NCBI RefSeq assembly: GCF_965228935.1
Contig: NZ_OZ245846.1
Location: 496,001-560,000 of the forward strand
Direction of reading: 5' to 3'
Length of the DNA stretch: 64,000 nt
Source: Ulvibacterium sp965228935
Lineage (GTDB): Bacteria > Bacteroidota > Bacteroidia > Flavobacteriales > Flavobacteriaceae
The notes below the pieces were generated by a model that saw only the letters and a list, made by a program, of their open reading frames with translations, ran no database searches and was not told the DNA's origin. A program made the position numbers and the translations under genes. Numbering within the stretch: the stretch's first letter is position 1; each line of letters starts with the position of its first letter. Positions 25,847-35,604 of the stretch are shown piece after piece.

Positions 25847-27148
25847 TTAGTTTAATAGAGTGCCTCCCAATTGTAGCAAGTTCACCTCGGCAATCTTTAC
25901 ATCATACTTGGCCCGGGCATAATTGTTCCGCGCGTTGAACAAATTGATCTGGGCCTGTCGGTATTCCACCGAAGTAATTTGGCCTAAGCCATATTGCTTT
26001 TGGGAACGCTCAAAATTAAGTTCGTTGGTATCCACATTTTTAGACTCCGCATTCAAGGTGTATTGTGATATGGTATACGTTTCATAGGCATTCAAAATAT
26101 CAGTCAATAGTTGATCTTTGATTTTTACCAGTTCTATCTCCCTATTTTGTTTGGTGATTTTAGCCGTCTTTACCCTGGTTGCCGAGCCGCCGTCAAAAAT
26201 GTTCCATGAGAGGTTAAGTCCTAAATTAATGCCATAGGATTCATTCGCCAAGGCAAAGGAAGTCGGTGGATTTTGGCTCTCGTTCCATCGATAAGAACCA
26301 CTACCACTGATTTTTGGTAGGAAACGCGCTTTATTGATCTTAATATCCAATTCACTCAAAAGAATGTTCTGCTGGGCCAATATCATCTCTATATTGTTCC
26401 GTTCCGCAGATTGTAAAATGGCCTGTTCCTGTAATTTCGTACCAAAGGTAACCGTAGTATCAATTTTAAAATCCATGGTGACCTTTCGTCCTAAAGCAAG
26501 GTTAAGGCTACGTTTTAAATTATTTAAATCGCGCATCGCCTCTATATGCGCTATACTATCATTGTTCAAATCGACTTGGGCATTCAGCTCATCCAATTTG
26601 GTTCCTTGGCCATACTTCAACTGTTTTTGTGCGCGTATTAGTCTGTCCCTGGAATTGGCCATGTTCATTCCCAAATTCTCGACCACTCTTTTTTGGTAGG
26701 CGACATTGAAGAAATTCTCGTATATGGAAATTACCGTATTCTCAATCTGTTGCCGTTCCTGTAATTGTGCCAAGGTTAAGTTCTCCTCATTTTTGTCCTG
26801 GCCGAATTTTCGTTCCAGCCCATCAAAAATCAGGTACTCCGCCGTTATGGACGCATTATACGATTCAGTAATTGCTCCCCCAATAGAAGTAGATGTTCCA
26901 TCTAAAAAAGCAACGCTCTGATCTTCATTTGAGTAGTTTATGCCGCCACCTGCGCTTAAACTAGGTAAATATCCACTGTTCAACGTACTGGCCTCAACAT
27001 CGGCTATTTTGGTATTGTTCCTGGCGATACGAAGATCGTAGTTGTTCTCCACTGCAATGGCAATAGCCTCTTCCATGGACAATATATCCTGCCCATTTGC
27101 CATTGTACAGAACAGTAGGACTATATACAAAAGGCTATACCTTAACAT
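25847..27148 (-). CDS. TolC family outer-membrane efflux protein
   Basis: 433 aa with a signal peptide (MLRYSLLYIVLLFCTMANGQ). The repeated helical hairpin architecture of the OEP family is visible: ILSMEEAIAIAVENNYDLRIARNN at the start, and a second repeat with GQITSVEYRQAQINL near the end. As a trimer it would form the outer-membrane channel for the RND pump encoded immediately upstream; the two genes overlap by 14 bases. It is the last gene of the five-gene operon. Confidence 0.93.
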   Translation of the reverse strand: MLRYSLLYIVLLFCTMANGQDILSMEEAIAIAVENNYDLRIARNNTKIADVEASTLNSGYLPSLSAGGGINYSNEDQSVAFLDGTSTSIGGAITESYNASITAEYLIFDGLERKFGQDKNEENLTLAQLQERQQIENTVISIYENFFNVAYQKRVVENLGMNMANSRDRLIRAQKQLKYGQGTKLDELNAQVDLNNDSIAHIEAMRDLNNLKRSLNLALGRKVTMDFKIDTTVTFGTKLQEQAILQSAERNNIEMILAQQNILLSELDIKINKARFLPKISGSGSYRWNESQNPPTSFALANESYGINLGLNLSWNIFDGGSATRVKTAKITKQNREIELVKIKDQLLTDILNAYETYTISQYTLNAESKNVDTNELNFERSQKQYGLGQITSVEYRQAQINLFNARNNYARAKYDVKIAEVNLLQLGGTLLN

Positions 27149-30100
27149 CGTCTACCTTTAATTCTTTTATGGCCCGTTCCACCTCTTCACGTTCCGGACG
27201 CTTTCTTGTGACCACATACTTTAGAAATACCTTGACACTATTCGAAAAAGAAAGGAACAAGGGCAACATATATAAGGTCAACAAAGTGGCCACTGCAATA
27301 CCATAAGCTATTGATATGGCCATGGGAATTAAAAACTGCGCTTGTAGGCTCTTTTCCAGCATTAGGGGTGCCAGTCCCGCTATTGTGGTAATCGAGGTGA
27401 GGAATATGGCCCTAAAACGGGCCCTTCCCGTTTCGTAAAGTGCTTCATCAAATTTTAAACCCTCCTTGAGAAAGCTATTGAACCTTCCCGTGAATACCAA
27501 CCCATCATTGACCACTATCCCTATTAAGCCTATAATGCCCAAATAGGAGAGAATACTCATCGGGAAACCATGTAACCAATGCCCCCATGCCACCCCAATA
27601 AGGCAAAATGGAACAATGGCAAGCAGTATAAAAGGTTGGCTATACGACCTAAAGGCAAAGACAATGGTCACATAGATAAGAAAAATTAGGGCAGGCAATG
27701 TGTTAAGAGCGGATACGGAAATTTTGTTGACCTCCCGATTCTGACCCTCGGCACTAACCTTAACACCTGGATATTTTTCACTCACTATACCGGCCACGCG
27801 GGTAGTAAGGTCTTGCATGATCTCTGAAGCACTCGCCTTTGGATTGGCCAGATCAGCCGCGACCGTAATCTCTCGTATACCATCCAAATGATTAATGGCC
27901 ACCTCTCCCCGTTCAATAGTATATGTTGCGATTTCAGATAATGGAATCCTCCCATTTTGTGCGGCAATTTGAATATCGTTAACATTGTTTACACTAGACC
28001 GATTCTGTTCATCATAGCGTACCCAAATTTTTACCTCGTCCTGGCCCCTTTGAACCCGTTGTACCTCATTGCCAAAAAATGCACTACGTACTTGGGCCAT
28101 GATATCATTTAAAGTCAATCCCAAAAGCTGTGCGTTTTCCTTCAATTCCAAGCGTATTTCCTTGATTCCCTCGGGACTGGTATCTACAATATCCTTTACG
28201 TACGGATTCTTTTTTAGCTCTTCATAAATAATATCTTTTGCCCCATTGATACTTGCAATGCCCTTTCCCTGCAAAGAGACCGAGATAGGCATTCCACCTA
28301 CATTCCCACCAGAATTGAAACTTAATTTCTCCACTTGTGGGAGTTCTCCAACGGTCTTACGAATAGCGTCGGCAATTTCCGTAGATCCAAGGATCCGGGT
28401 CTCACTTGGTGAAAGATTTACGGTCATGGTAGAAGCAGAGCTCCCTGGCCCTATTTGCTTGACCGTGGAAACGATATGGTCTCTCCCTATTTCGTTTTCC
28501 CCCAAATCCCTGTTTATCTTCCAGACACTATTTTCCACATAAATCGCCAGGGAATCGGTGATGTTTTCATGGGTCCCTTGAGGAGTGTTCAAGGTAATTC
28601 GAATTTGATTACTCGCAGTTGTTGGGAAGAACGTAAGTTTAATGATCCCTCCGGCAAAAGCCCCTAGGGTCAGGATAAACAGGAATAGAATGATGGAAAA
28701 CGACGCGAATTTATTTCGCAACACAAAGCGAAATGATGGGGAATACACCTTATCCCGGAGGTAATTCATAAATTGGTCGCCCCATTGGTTGAACTTATAC
28801 GTCCTTCCCTTTCCACTTAAATCCTTGGAATGTGCCAAGTGTGCGGGTAAAATCAACAAGGCTTCTATAAGGGAGACCAAAAGAGTAAGGGCAACAACTA
28901 CGGCTATATCACCAAAGAAAGCCCCTATTTGTCCATCCAAAAAGAAAAATACCGAAAAGGCCAATATCGTGGTGGCAATAGCCGAAAGAATGGGAATCAA
29001 CACATCCAAGGTGCCATTTACAGCGGCCTTTATCGCCGACTCCCCCCTTTCATGCCGGGTATAAACATTTTCGGCAATTACGATACCGTCATCGACCAAA
29101 ATACCGATGACCAATATCATTCCAAAAAGGGAAAGCATGTTAAGGGTAACCCCATAATGGGGCAATAGGATGAACATCCCAAAAAAAGAAATGGGCAAGC
29201 CGAAGGCCACCCAAAGGGCTACCCCGGGCCGTAAGAAAAACGAGAGTAATAGAAGCACCAATAGCATCCCTATTAGCGCATTTTCCAATAATAAAGAAAT
29301 CCGGTCCTTGATGACCTCGGAAGTATCCATCGTAATTTCCAGTCTCAGGTTGTTATGGTCCCGATTAAAGACCGCTATATACTCCCTTATCTTTTCAACA
29401 CTACCGATAAGGTCTTCCGTATTGGTATTAGTAATGGAAATTTTTACTGCGGCTTGTCCATTAAGGCTTATTTTATTGGGGATCTCGCTAAACGTATTCC
29501 TTATTTTGGAGATGTCCCGAAGATATACCTTACCCCCACTGGCATCTGTCTTGACGACGATACCACCCAAATTTTCCGCATAATAGGCCTTATTATTGGC
29601 CCTGATCAAATATTCTTCTTTCGTGGTCTTTATGGAACCTCCGGTAATGAATATGTTGGCATTGGCCACGGAACGGGAAACTTCTTCAAAAGTCAGTCCA
29701 TAACTTCTAAGCACTTCCTCGGTTACCGCAATCTCGATTTCTTCCTCTGGAAAACCGGAAAGCGCTATTTGGGAAATACCATCAATTCTGAGCAAATCTT
29801 CCTCTACCTCCTGAGCTGTCCTTTTTAAGATGCTTAATGGAACATCTTTCCCCGTAACCACAAAAGTAATGGCCTCCCTTGTGGGCTTTAAGGTCTCAAT
29901 GACCGGAGGTTCGGTATTGGAAGGAAACGAGGGAATCTTATCTACGGCATTCTTTATTTCATCCAGTGCCAAATTGATATCAAAATCCGTTAGTATTTCA
30001 ACATTTACAGTTCCGAGGTTCTCCTGTGAAACCGATGTTATCCTATCCACTCCCTCTACCCCCTTGAGGTTGCGTTCTATTTTTTCTATTACACCCTCCT

Positions 30101-30281
30101 CTACCTCCTCTGGTGACGCACCAGGATAAGAGACCGAAATGCTTATAAAACTTGGATCGGACAAGGGAAAAAGGGAAGAATTCAATCTTTGATATCCCAA
30201 GTATCCAAAAATCAAAAAGCCTATGATGAAGATATTGACGGCGACCGGGTACTTAATAAAATAGCTGATAAATGCTTTCAC
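27135..30281 (-). CDS. RND efflux transporter permease (AcrB/AcrD/AcrF family)
   Basis: 1048 aa inner-membrane proton-driven pump, normal length for the family. TM1 is near residues 12-30, the periplasmic porter domain begins SVSYPGASPEEVEEGV, and the membrane relay segment reads GILVDDGIVIAENVYTRHERG near residue 395. A second half repeats the pattern (GIVVNDGLVFTGRF). Its gene starts 12 bases after the adaptor gene stop and overlaps the TolC gene, so the three form a tripartite efflux system. The substrate, drug, metal or lipid, cannot be told. Confidence 0.95.
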   Translation of the reverse strand: MKAFISYFIKYPVAVNIFIIGFLIFGYLGYQRLNSSLFPLSDPSFISISVSYPGASPEEVEEGVIEKIERNLKGVEGVDRITSVSQENLGTVNVEILTDFDINLALDEIKNAVDKIPSFPSNTEPPVIETLKPTREAITFVVTGKDVPLSILKRTAQEVEEDLLRIDGISQIALSGFPEEEIEIAVTEEVLRSYGLTFEEVSRSVANANIFITGGSIKTTKEEYLIRANNKAYYAENLGGIVVKTDASGGKVYLRDISKIRNTFSEIPNKISLNGQAAVKISITNTNTEDLIGSVEKIREYIAVFNRDHNNLRLEITMDTSEVIKDRISLLLENALIGMLLVLLLLSFFLRPGVALWVAFGLPISFFGMFILLPHYGVTLNMLSLFGMILVIGILVDDGIVIAENVYTRHERGESAIKAAVNGTLDVLIPILSAIATTILAFSVFFFLDGQIGAFFGDIAVVVALTLLVSLIEALLILPAHLAHSKDLSGKGRTYKFNQWGDQFMNYLRDKVYSPSFRFVLRNKFASFSIILFLFILTLGAFAGGIIKLTFFPTTASNQIRITLNTPQGTHENITDSLAIYVENSVWKINRDLGENEIGRDHIVSTVKQIGPGSSASTMTVNLSPSETRILGSTEIADAIRKTVGELPQVEKLSFNSGGNVGGMPISVSLQGKGIASINGAKDIIYEELKKNPYVKDIVDTSPEGIKEIRLELKENAQLLGLTLNDIMAQVRSAFFGNEVQRVQRGQDEVKIWVRYDEQNRSSVNNVNDIQIAAQNGRIPLSEIATYTIERGEVAINHLDGIREITVAADLANPKASASEIMQDLTTRVAGIVSEKYPGVKVSAEGQNREVNKISVSALNTLPALIFLIYVTIVFAFRSYSQPFILLAIVPFCLIGVAWGHWLHGFPMSILSYLGIIGLIGIVVNDGLVFTGRFNSFLKEGLKFDEALYETGRARFRAIFLTSITTIAGLAPLMLEKSLQAQFLIPMAISIAYGIAVATLLTLYMLPLFLSFSNSVKVFLKYVVTRKRPEREEVERAIKELKVDDVKV

Positions 30282-30293
30282 TTGAGTGCCTGT

Positions 30294-31394
30294 TCAATAG
30301 GTTACCTTCATTCCAGGATAGGCATTGGCCACAACCTCGTCCAACAGCACCATGTTCTTTTCCAATCCCCTCACCACAACACTATCCCCAACATAGTTTA
30401 GGGGTACTACCTTTTGTAATCGCAACAGGCTATCCCTAATAATATAGACGTAATCATTTTCCACAAGAAGACCCCCCTCTATTTTTAACACTTCCGAAAC
30501 GGGTTCCCCAAAAATCTCCGCTTTAAGGTATTGACCCTCTTTAAATTGTTTTCCAGAAACCTCCACAACCACTCCCACGGTCTGTGTCTCTAGGTCGACC
30601 TTGCCGTTAATGCGACTTATTCTCCCTACATGGTCTTGATCTCCGTCCAATGATATCAAATGCACCTTTTTACCCACCTTTACGTATTTATTTGCGGTGG
30701 CAGGTATGGCCAGTTGCAGTTCAAAAACCGAAGGGTCTATAAACTCCCCCAACTTCTGTCCGCTGCGCACCAATGTCCCCACATACACATCAGACTGTGT
30801 AACTATACCCGTAAAAGGTGCCCTGATATCATATTTGGAAAGTCGCTCTTGTAGATTCTTAACATCATAGTAGGTCTGAACGATATTCCTGCCGGTAACA
30901 AAAAATTTCTCGGCATTGGAAACGGTTTTGGGAAGTGGTTCCAGTGGACCGTCCATGTTAAAGTTTTTGAGATAGGCCCTCCATTTTCCAGAGGCTTTGG
31001 GAAATTCAATTTCCATATCGGGCAACATGGCAACTATTTGATTGACCAACGCACTTTTTTTGGATTGCAATTGGGCATTGTGTTCCCCACCATCTATACG
31101 AAGTAGAGCCTCTCCCCTATAAAATGTGTTACCTTCTCTAAAACCGGGGGTTGTAGGCAAAAGTATTCCCTGAACTTCGCTAAAAAGCTCAATTTTGTTT
31201 TTTGCCACTAAGGTTCCAGTGGCCTCAATAACAAATGGAAGCTCTTCGGTCGCTACCAAAATTGTGGAGACAAATACTTCATCCACCTCCTCCAAGGAAA
31301 CCGGTTCTTCCCGACTCCTCACCAAAAAAACAAAGACAAGGACACCTAAACCGATCAATACAATCCCAAAAATAATTCCGTAGGCTCCTTTCAT
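30294..31394 (-). CDS. RND efflux periplasmic adaptor (HlyD/MFP family)
   Basis: 366 aa with one N-terminal membrane anchor (residues about 5-26). The beta-barrel and lipoyl parts are visible: FVIEATGTLVAKNKIELFSE, then a helical insert, then DIRAPFTGIVTQSDVYVGTL, and a membrane-proximal end (VVVRGLEKNMVLLDEVVANA). It would link the inner-membrane pump to TolC. Only one base separates it from the upstream Spy-like gene. Confidence 0.92.
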   Translation of the reverse strand: MKGAYGIIFGIVLIGLGVLVFVFLVRSREEPVSLEEVDEVFVSTILVATEELPFVIEATGTLVAKNKIELFSEVQGILLPTTPGFREGNTFYRGEALLRIDGGEHNAQLQSKKSALVNQIVAMLPDMEIEFPKASGKWRAYLKNFNMDGPLEPLPKTVSNAEKFFVTGRNIVQTYYDVKNLQERLSKYDIRAPFTGIVTQSDVYVGTLVRSGQKLGEFIDPSVFELQLAIPATANKYVKVGKKVHLISLDGDQDHVGRISRINGKVDLETQTVGVVVEVSGKQFKEGQYLKAEIFGEPVSEVLKIEGGLLVENDYVYIIRDSLLRLQKVVPLNYVGDSVVVRGLEKNMVLLDEVVANAYPGMKVTY

Positions 31395-31395
31395 A

Positions 31396-31755
31396 TTACC
31401 CCCTCATTTTTTCGCGCATATGTTTCCGTATTTTGGGTCCTACTTGGTCCTTGTATTTTTCCATTTGTTCCTTAGTAAGGATCTCCTCCAGTGCAGCGTT
31501 TTTTTCTTTTCCTATTTTCTTCATATCCCCCATTTTACTGAACATAGAACCTTCTTTATTCATTAATTCGGCCTGTTTCTCCGAGAATTCCAGATTCAAC
31601 TCGGTTACTCGTTTTTTTTGTGATTCGTTCAATTCCAATTCTTCGGACATAATTTTGGTTTGGTAGTCCGCCATTTCTTGTGGGTCCATTTTTTGGGCAG
31701 TTATATTCTGTACCGTAGTTAAAAGCAACAAAAGGATAGAAATTCTAGTTTTCAT
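31396..31755 (-). CDS. Small secreted Spy/CpxP-like helical protein
   Basis: 119 aa from the ATG at 31755, chosen because it starts a clean signal peptide (MKTRISILLLLLTTVQNITAQ) that longer frames would bury. The mature part is helical and charged, with ELNESQKKRVTELNLEFSEKQAEL and EEILTKEQMEKYKD, which recall the LTxxQ repeats of Spy and CpxP chaperones. Those proteins bind unfolded periplasmic proteins under envelope stress. It overlaps the DUF6268 gene by 11 bases and precedes the adaptor by one base. Confidence 0.75.
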   Translation of the reverse strand: MKTRISILLLLLTTVQNITAQKMDPQEMADYQTKIMSEELELNESQKKRVTELNLEFSEKQAELMNKEGSMFSKMGDMKKIGKEKNAALEEILTKEQMEKYKDQVGPKIRKHMREKMRG

Positions 31756-32683
31756 TATCGTCTGATTTAAGATTCTTATTTTGAGGAGGCCTTTTAAGGG
31801 CAAAACGTATTCCAAATTTGAAATAGGCACCGCTTCCTGGTTCCAAATCGAATATTTCATTATTATCGTTATCAACAATTCTTAAAGTAGCGGTAGGCAA
31901 AAAACCTCCCTCGGCTACAAATGCCAGATTTTTTGTAAATCTGTAGCGATACAGTAGTCTGGCATTGATTCCGTTAAACTGGATCTTGGTGTCTGTTAGG
32001 ATTCTATTGCCATCCACGGCTACTGCGTTGGAATTGTTTCCGAAAAGACCTTCCGGAGAAACCAATGCCGAAATACGATGTCGGTCATTGATTCTATAGT
32101 TGATTCCCGTAATAGGCAGTCCAAAGGAATAGCTCCAATGGTGGTTGAGTTTTTGACGTAACAATACGGCAGGCAGTACCCTGGGCTCACCAAATTGGGT
32201 ACCATAAAGTACCCCGAGCATCAAGACAGTATTTCTTTCAAAGTCCCCCCACCTTTTGTTTACTGCACCTAACGCATTGACCACTATATCTTCAGATGAA
32301 ACCCCATTTGCAAAATTGGACATAAGGGTCGGGCCAGCTGACACCAATAAAGTCCAATCCTTCCTTAACGGCCGGATGAATAAAAGATTAGTTCGGACCA
32401 CATGCATGCTTTCATAGGTAGAAAGATCAAGGATATTCGTAGATTCATCAAAGGTGAAATCGAAATAGCGGTAGGTGAGGCCTAGACCTATTATGCTTTT
32501 GCCAACAGGTTTTGCCAAATTGAGATTGACATTGTAATTGTGGATTTCAGTACCTCCCAAATCCGGAAGATACCCATAATCGATTCCTGCCAATTCCACC
32601 TCTCCGGGATTTTGTATGATAGGTATTTGGCCATAAGTACTTGCGACCAAAAGTCCAGCCACCAAATAGTATATTCCTTTCAT
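31745..32683 (-). CDS. DUF6268 family outer-membrane beta-barrel protein
   Basis: 312 aa from the ATG at 32683 (MKGIYYLVAGLLVASTYGQ, signal peptide). The rest has alternating beta-strand character and an aromatic-rich end (FKFGIRFALK), as in outer-membrane barrels. It is the first gene of the efflux operon and a clear paralogue of the 312-aa protein at 35605: both share YESMH, TLMSNFANG/MLSSNFKNG, GEPRVLP/GEPGLFP, and VDNDNNEIFDLE/LDNDNNPLFDFE near the end. Function is unknown. Confidence 0.8.
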   Translation of the reverse strand: MKGIYYLVAGLLVASTYGQIPIIQNPGEVELAGIDYGYLPDLGGTEIHNYNVNLNLAKPVGKSIIGLGLTYRYFDFTFDESTNILDLSTYESMHVVRTNLLFIRPLRKDWTLLVSAGPTLMSNFANGVSSEDIVVNALGAVNKRWGDFERNTVLMLGVLYGTQFGEPRVLPAVLLRQKLNHHWSYSFGLPITGINYRINDRHRISALVSPEGLFGNNSNAVAVDGNRILTDTKIQFNGINARLLYRYRFTKNLAFVAEGGFLPTATLRIVDNDNNEIFDLEPGSGAYFKFGIRFALKRPPQNKNLKSDDNEN

Positions 32684-32837
32684 CTGAAATTTTCCAACGA
32701 AAATATTTATGGTCAAGGTGCATCTGCAACAATACTAGACCACCTATGGAATCGGGTATACCAAGAGGCTCATTTTAACTACAAATCCCGTTTTTATTTT
32801 TGTAGATGAAAATGTCCTGTTCGTCCGTAAAAACTGC

Positions 32838-34091
32838 TTAGTTTATTTTACGTTTTAGGAACCAAATGTCCTTTAGGCTAAGATTTATGTTTATGGTGTT
32901 CAAACGCTCTTCTACCAAAATTCCCTGTGTAGAACCTCTACTGGAGCTGGAAAAACCAATATTCAACATAGATTGGGCCCTGGCTCCCAGGGGAATGCCC
33001 AAACCGGCCGTTATGCTATAGGCATCAATGACATTTCCATTGATATTGAGGTAACCGCTATCATAATTGAACCCGGCCCGTATCCGTATCCGATCCAGAT
33101 AATTAAAGGACCGATCTTCCTTAAGATACTCTATTCCGATTCCATAAATGTTCTGGTCCACAAACTCCCCAACGTTATCCCTTTGATCTGTGGCGTTCCA
33201 TAATTTTAAGGTATAATCCAAATTGATATGGATTGCATTGATAGGTGAGAACAATATACCCGTACCTACTTCCAGGGGAAGGTCGAAAGCTGCAACGTCT
33301 AAACCGGTTTCGTTCTCAACGGGTGTGGGAATGAAGTCCAACGTTTTATCTACTAATCTGTCCCGGGTGCCGGAAAGTGTAGTGGGCAGGTTTAAACTCC
33401 ATCCCAAGGTGAGGTTGGGCAACATCGCATATTGTAACCCCAAGCCAAAACGGAAACCGTTGTATTTGTTCTCTTCAGAAACAGTAAGCGTGCTTTCATT
33501 GATAAATCCGCTAAGGGCAGTGACCGATTCGCGCTCCGAAATTGCTCCGAACAAATAGGAAACATACGCCCCTGCCCGTAGATTATCGGTAAGACTACTG
33601 CCATAGGAAAGTCGCAAATCGTTTAGGGAGCCCGTTCCGAAAACATTGCTTATAAACCGATCTGAGGATCCCTCAACATTACTGTCTATACCTATCAACG
33701 AATAGCCCACATCGGAATAGGGAACGACAGAAAGCCCAAAAGCCGATTTTGGTGTAATGCTCGAAGCAATGGCCAGATTGGAAAAATTGCCCGCTACCCT
33801 TCTTTCTTCCGTATTTCGGTTGGCCACTGTACTAAACTCAGTAAGAAATCCGAAATCGAACAAAAAGCTCTTTTCTCCCAATGCCCCCAATGCCGCCGGA
33901 TTAAGGTGATTGATGAGAAAATCGCTGCTCAAGGCGTATCCGCCGCGTCCCAATGCACTATTCTTCCCAATATTGGAATTGGTAGATACCCCAAGCCCGA
34001 AAAAGGAGTAGGGAGATCCAGTAAGGTTATTGGTCTGGGCAAGGATACAAAATGGGAAAAACACCAATGAAAACAAGATCCTATTCATCAT
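32838..34091 (-). CDS. Outer-membrane beta-barrel protein (uncharacterised)
   Basis: 417 aa if it starts at the ATG at 34091 (MMNRILFSLVFFPFCILAQ); 34088 and 34100 are alternative ATGs. A signal peptide is followed by GSPYSFFGLGVSTNSNIGKN and a strand-rich body (NHLNPAALGALGEKSFLFDFG), similar to FadL/PorV-like outer-membrane proteins of Bacteroidota. The gene overlaps the DUF4270 gene by about 11 bases, so the two are co-translated and probably work together at the outer membrane. Exact role not known. Confidence 0.78.
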   Translation of the reverse strand: MMNRILFSLVFFPFCILAQTNNLTGSPYSFFGLGVSTNSNIGKNSALGRGGYALSSDFLINHLNPAALGALGEKSFLFDFGFLTEFSTVANRNTEERRVAGNFSNLAIASSITPKSAFGLSVVPYSDVGYSLIGIDSNVEGSSDRFISNVFGTGSLNDLRLSYGSSLTDNLRAGAYVSYLFGAISERESVTALSGFINESTLTVSEENKYNGFRFGLGLQYAMLPNLTLGWSLNLPTTLSGTRDRLVDKTLDFIPTPVENETGLDVAAFDLPLEVGTGILFSPINAIHINLDYTLKLWNATDQRDNVGEFVDQNIYGIGIEYLKEDRSFNYLDRIRIRAGFNYDSGYLNINGNVIDAYSITAGLGIPLGARAQSMLNIGFSSSSRGSTQGILVEERLNTININLSLKDIWFLKRKIN

Positions 34092-35415
34092 AAATCGCAT
34101 AGGTGATTTCCAAACGTGCCTCAAAATCGCGGTTGTTCTCCCCTTGCAGGATAATCCGGTCCACCGTTTGATTAAAGTCCTTGGTAAACAATACGAGAGC
34201 ATCTTCGGTTAGTATCGTTTCGTTAAGCTTCCGATCCACAAACACACCCACGGGCACTTCATAGACCACGTCCGAAAATTCCTCGTTAGCCCCTGTTATT
34301 TTTCCAATAACAATGCCTTCACCTGTTCTTATGACCTGCGTAATAACATTGTTCTGGTCCAGTACGTTTACGTTTAATGAATCCCGTAAGTAAGTCCTTT
34401 CATTATGACTGACCCGTAGCGGCTTTATCCTTAGGATCGCACTTAGGACCGTACCCGTGCCCTCTATGTTGTAAATACTTCGAATGCTGGGAAATTCAAC
34501 TTTAGTGCCGTATCCCGTTCCTGACTGTATATAACTCAAATCATTATTCCGTGTTGTGGGCAGTTCATCCTCTTGATCTAAAAGGGCATTTAACAAAGAA
34601 TCCGTAGAAACATTCCATATTTTATTGAAGGCATTTGGAGCTTCAGCAAATGGATTGATGGCAAAATCCAAAAACCTTTCTTCATCCTCAAATTCCTCGG
34701 GAACTGAATAAAAGAACCTTAGATACGTCCTCTCATCCTCCCTACTAAAGCCAATGATGGAGGTATTATCGCTAGTCTCCGGAACAAGGGCAAAGCCTTT
34801 GAAGTTGTCCCTTAGATCCTCATTGTCATTGATGTCATTTTGCTGTATGAGTCGAAACAGTCTATCGCCAAATTCAAAGGGGAGGGAAATATGTAAGGAG
34901 TCCTCATCAAAGGGTTCCGGGCGATATCTTCTCGAAACCAGGGGGATGGAGTCGTATTCCAATTTACTAGTATTGAAAAAAGCATCATCATCAGGTTCTA
35001 CCTCTTCGTTCAAAAGATGCACGTTGATATGGGAGACCAAAGTGGTATCATTATAGAAATAACGGTCATATCCTAAAATCAGGGCAACACTATCCAGTGC
35101 GGCATCACTGGGGAGCGTATATGGAGCGGTCGCATTTTCCGTAGTGGCAGCGGACAATTCAAAATAGGAGTTACACGCAATTGTCCCCAAATAATCGTCA
35201 CTGTACCTCCCCACCAAAAGACGATCACTGTTGGACGTATTTATACTATCAAATCTAAAGGTGGACAACTTTACCGAGAAAGTGTCCAATACCAGCACCC
35301 TTACGTTAGAGGTGGTAAAGTCTTGCCCTACCTCAAGTGTCGGGATATCGGATGCGTCCACGGAACAGGCTATGATACCCAACAAAACCATTAAAAAGCA
35401 AAGAAACTTTTGCAT
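34081..35415 (-). CDS. DUF4270 family lipoprotein
   Basis: 444 aa, lipobox ending in Cys17 (GIIAC). The start SVDASDIPTLEVGQDFTTSNVRVLVLDTFSVKLST and the internal LLVGRYSDDYLGTIACNSYFEL are typical of DUF4270, a family restricted to Bacteroidota with no settled function. It is probably on the outer membrane. The downstream barrel gene overlaps its stop codon. It is divergent from the DUF6268 gene at 35605, with 189 bases between. Confidence 0.87.
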   Translation of the reverse strand: MQKFLCFLMVLLGIIACSVDASDIPTLEVGQDFTTSNVRVLVLDTFSVKLSTFRFDSINTSNSDRLLVGRYSDDYLGTIACNSYFELSAATTENATAPYTLPSDAALDSVALILGYDRYFYNDTTLVSHINVHLLNEEVEPDDDAFFNTSKLEYDSIPLVSRRYRPEPFDEDSLHISLPFEFGDRLFRLIQQNDINDNEDLRDNFKGFALVPETSDNTSIIGFSREDERTYLRFFYSVPEEFEDEERFLDFAINPFAEAPNAFNKIWNVSTDSLLNALLDQEDELPTTRNNDLSYIQSGTGYGTKVEFPSIRSIYNIEGTGTVLSAILRIKPLRVSHNERTYLRDSLNVNVLDQNNVITQVIRTGEGIVIGKITGANEEFSDVVYEVPVGVFVDRKLNETILTEDALVLFTKDFNQTVDRIILQGENNRDFEARLEITYAIYDE

Positions 35416-35604
35416 TGTCCTTGAATTAGATGGTGCAAATTAAAACGCCACGGTGGCGGGCACGAAGAATTTTATACGGAACAGGAAAATGTATCTACTG
35501 ATAGACATACTATATCTACAAAGCTCTGATACATTATTGATCGGAGAAAAATTGAGGTTCATCTAGGGAACTTCAGGTTTCGTATATCTTTTTTTCAACG
35601 GCTG

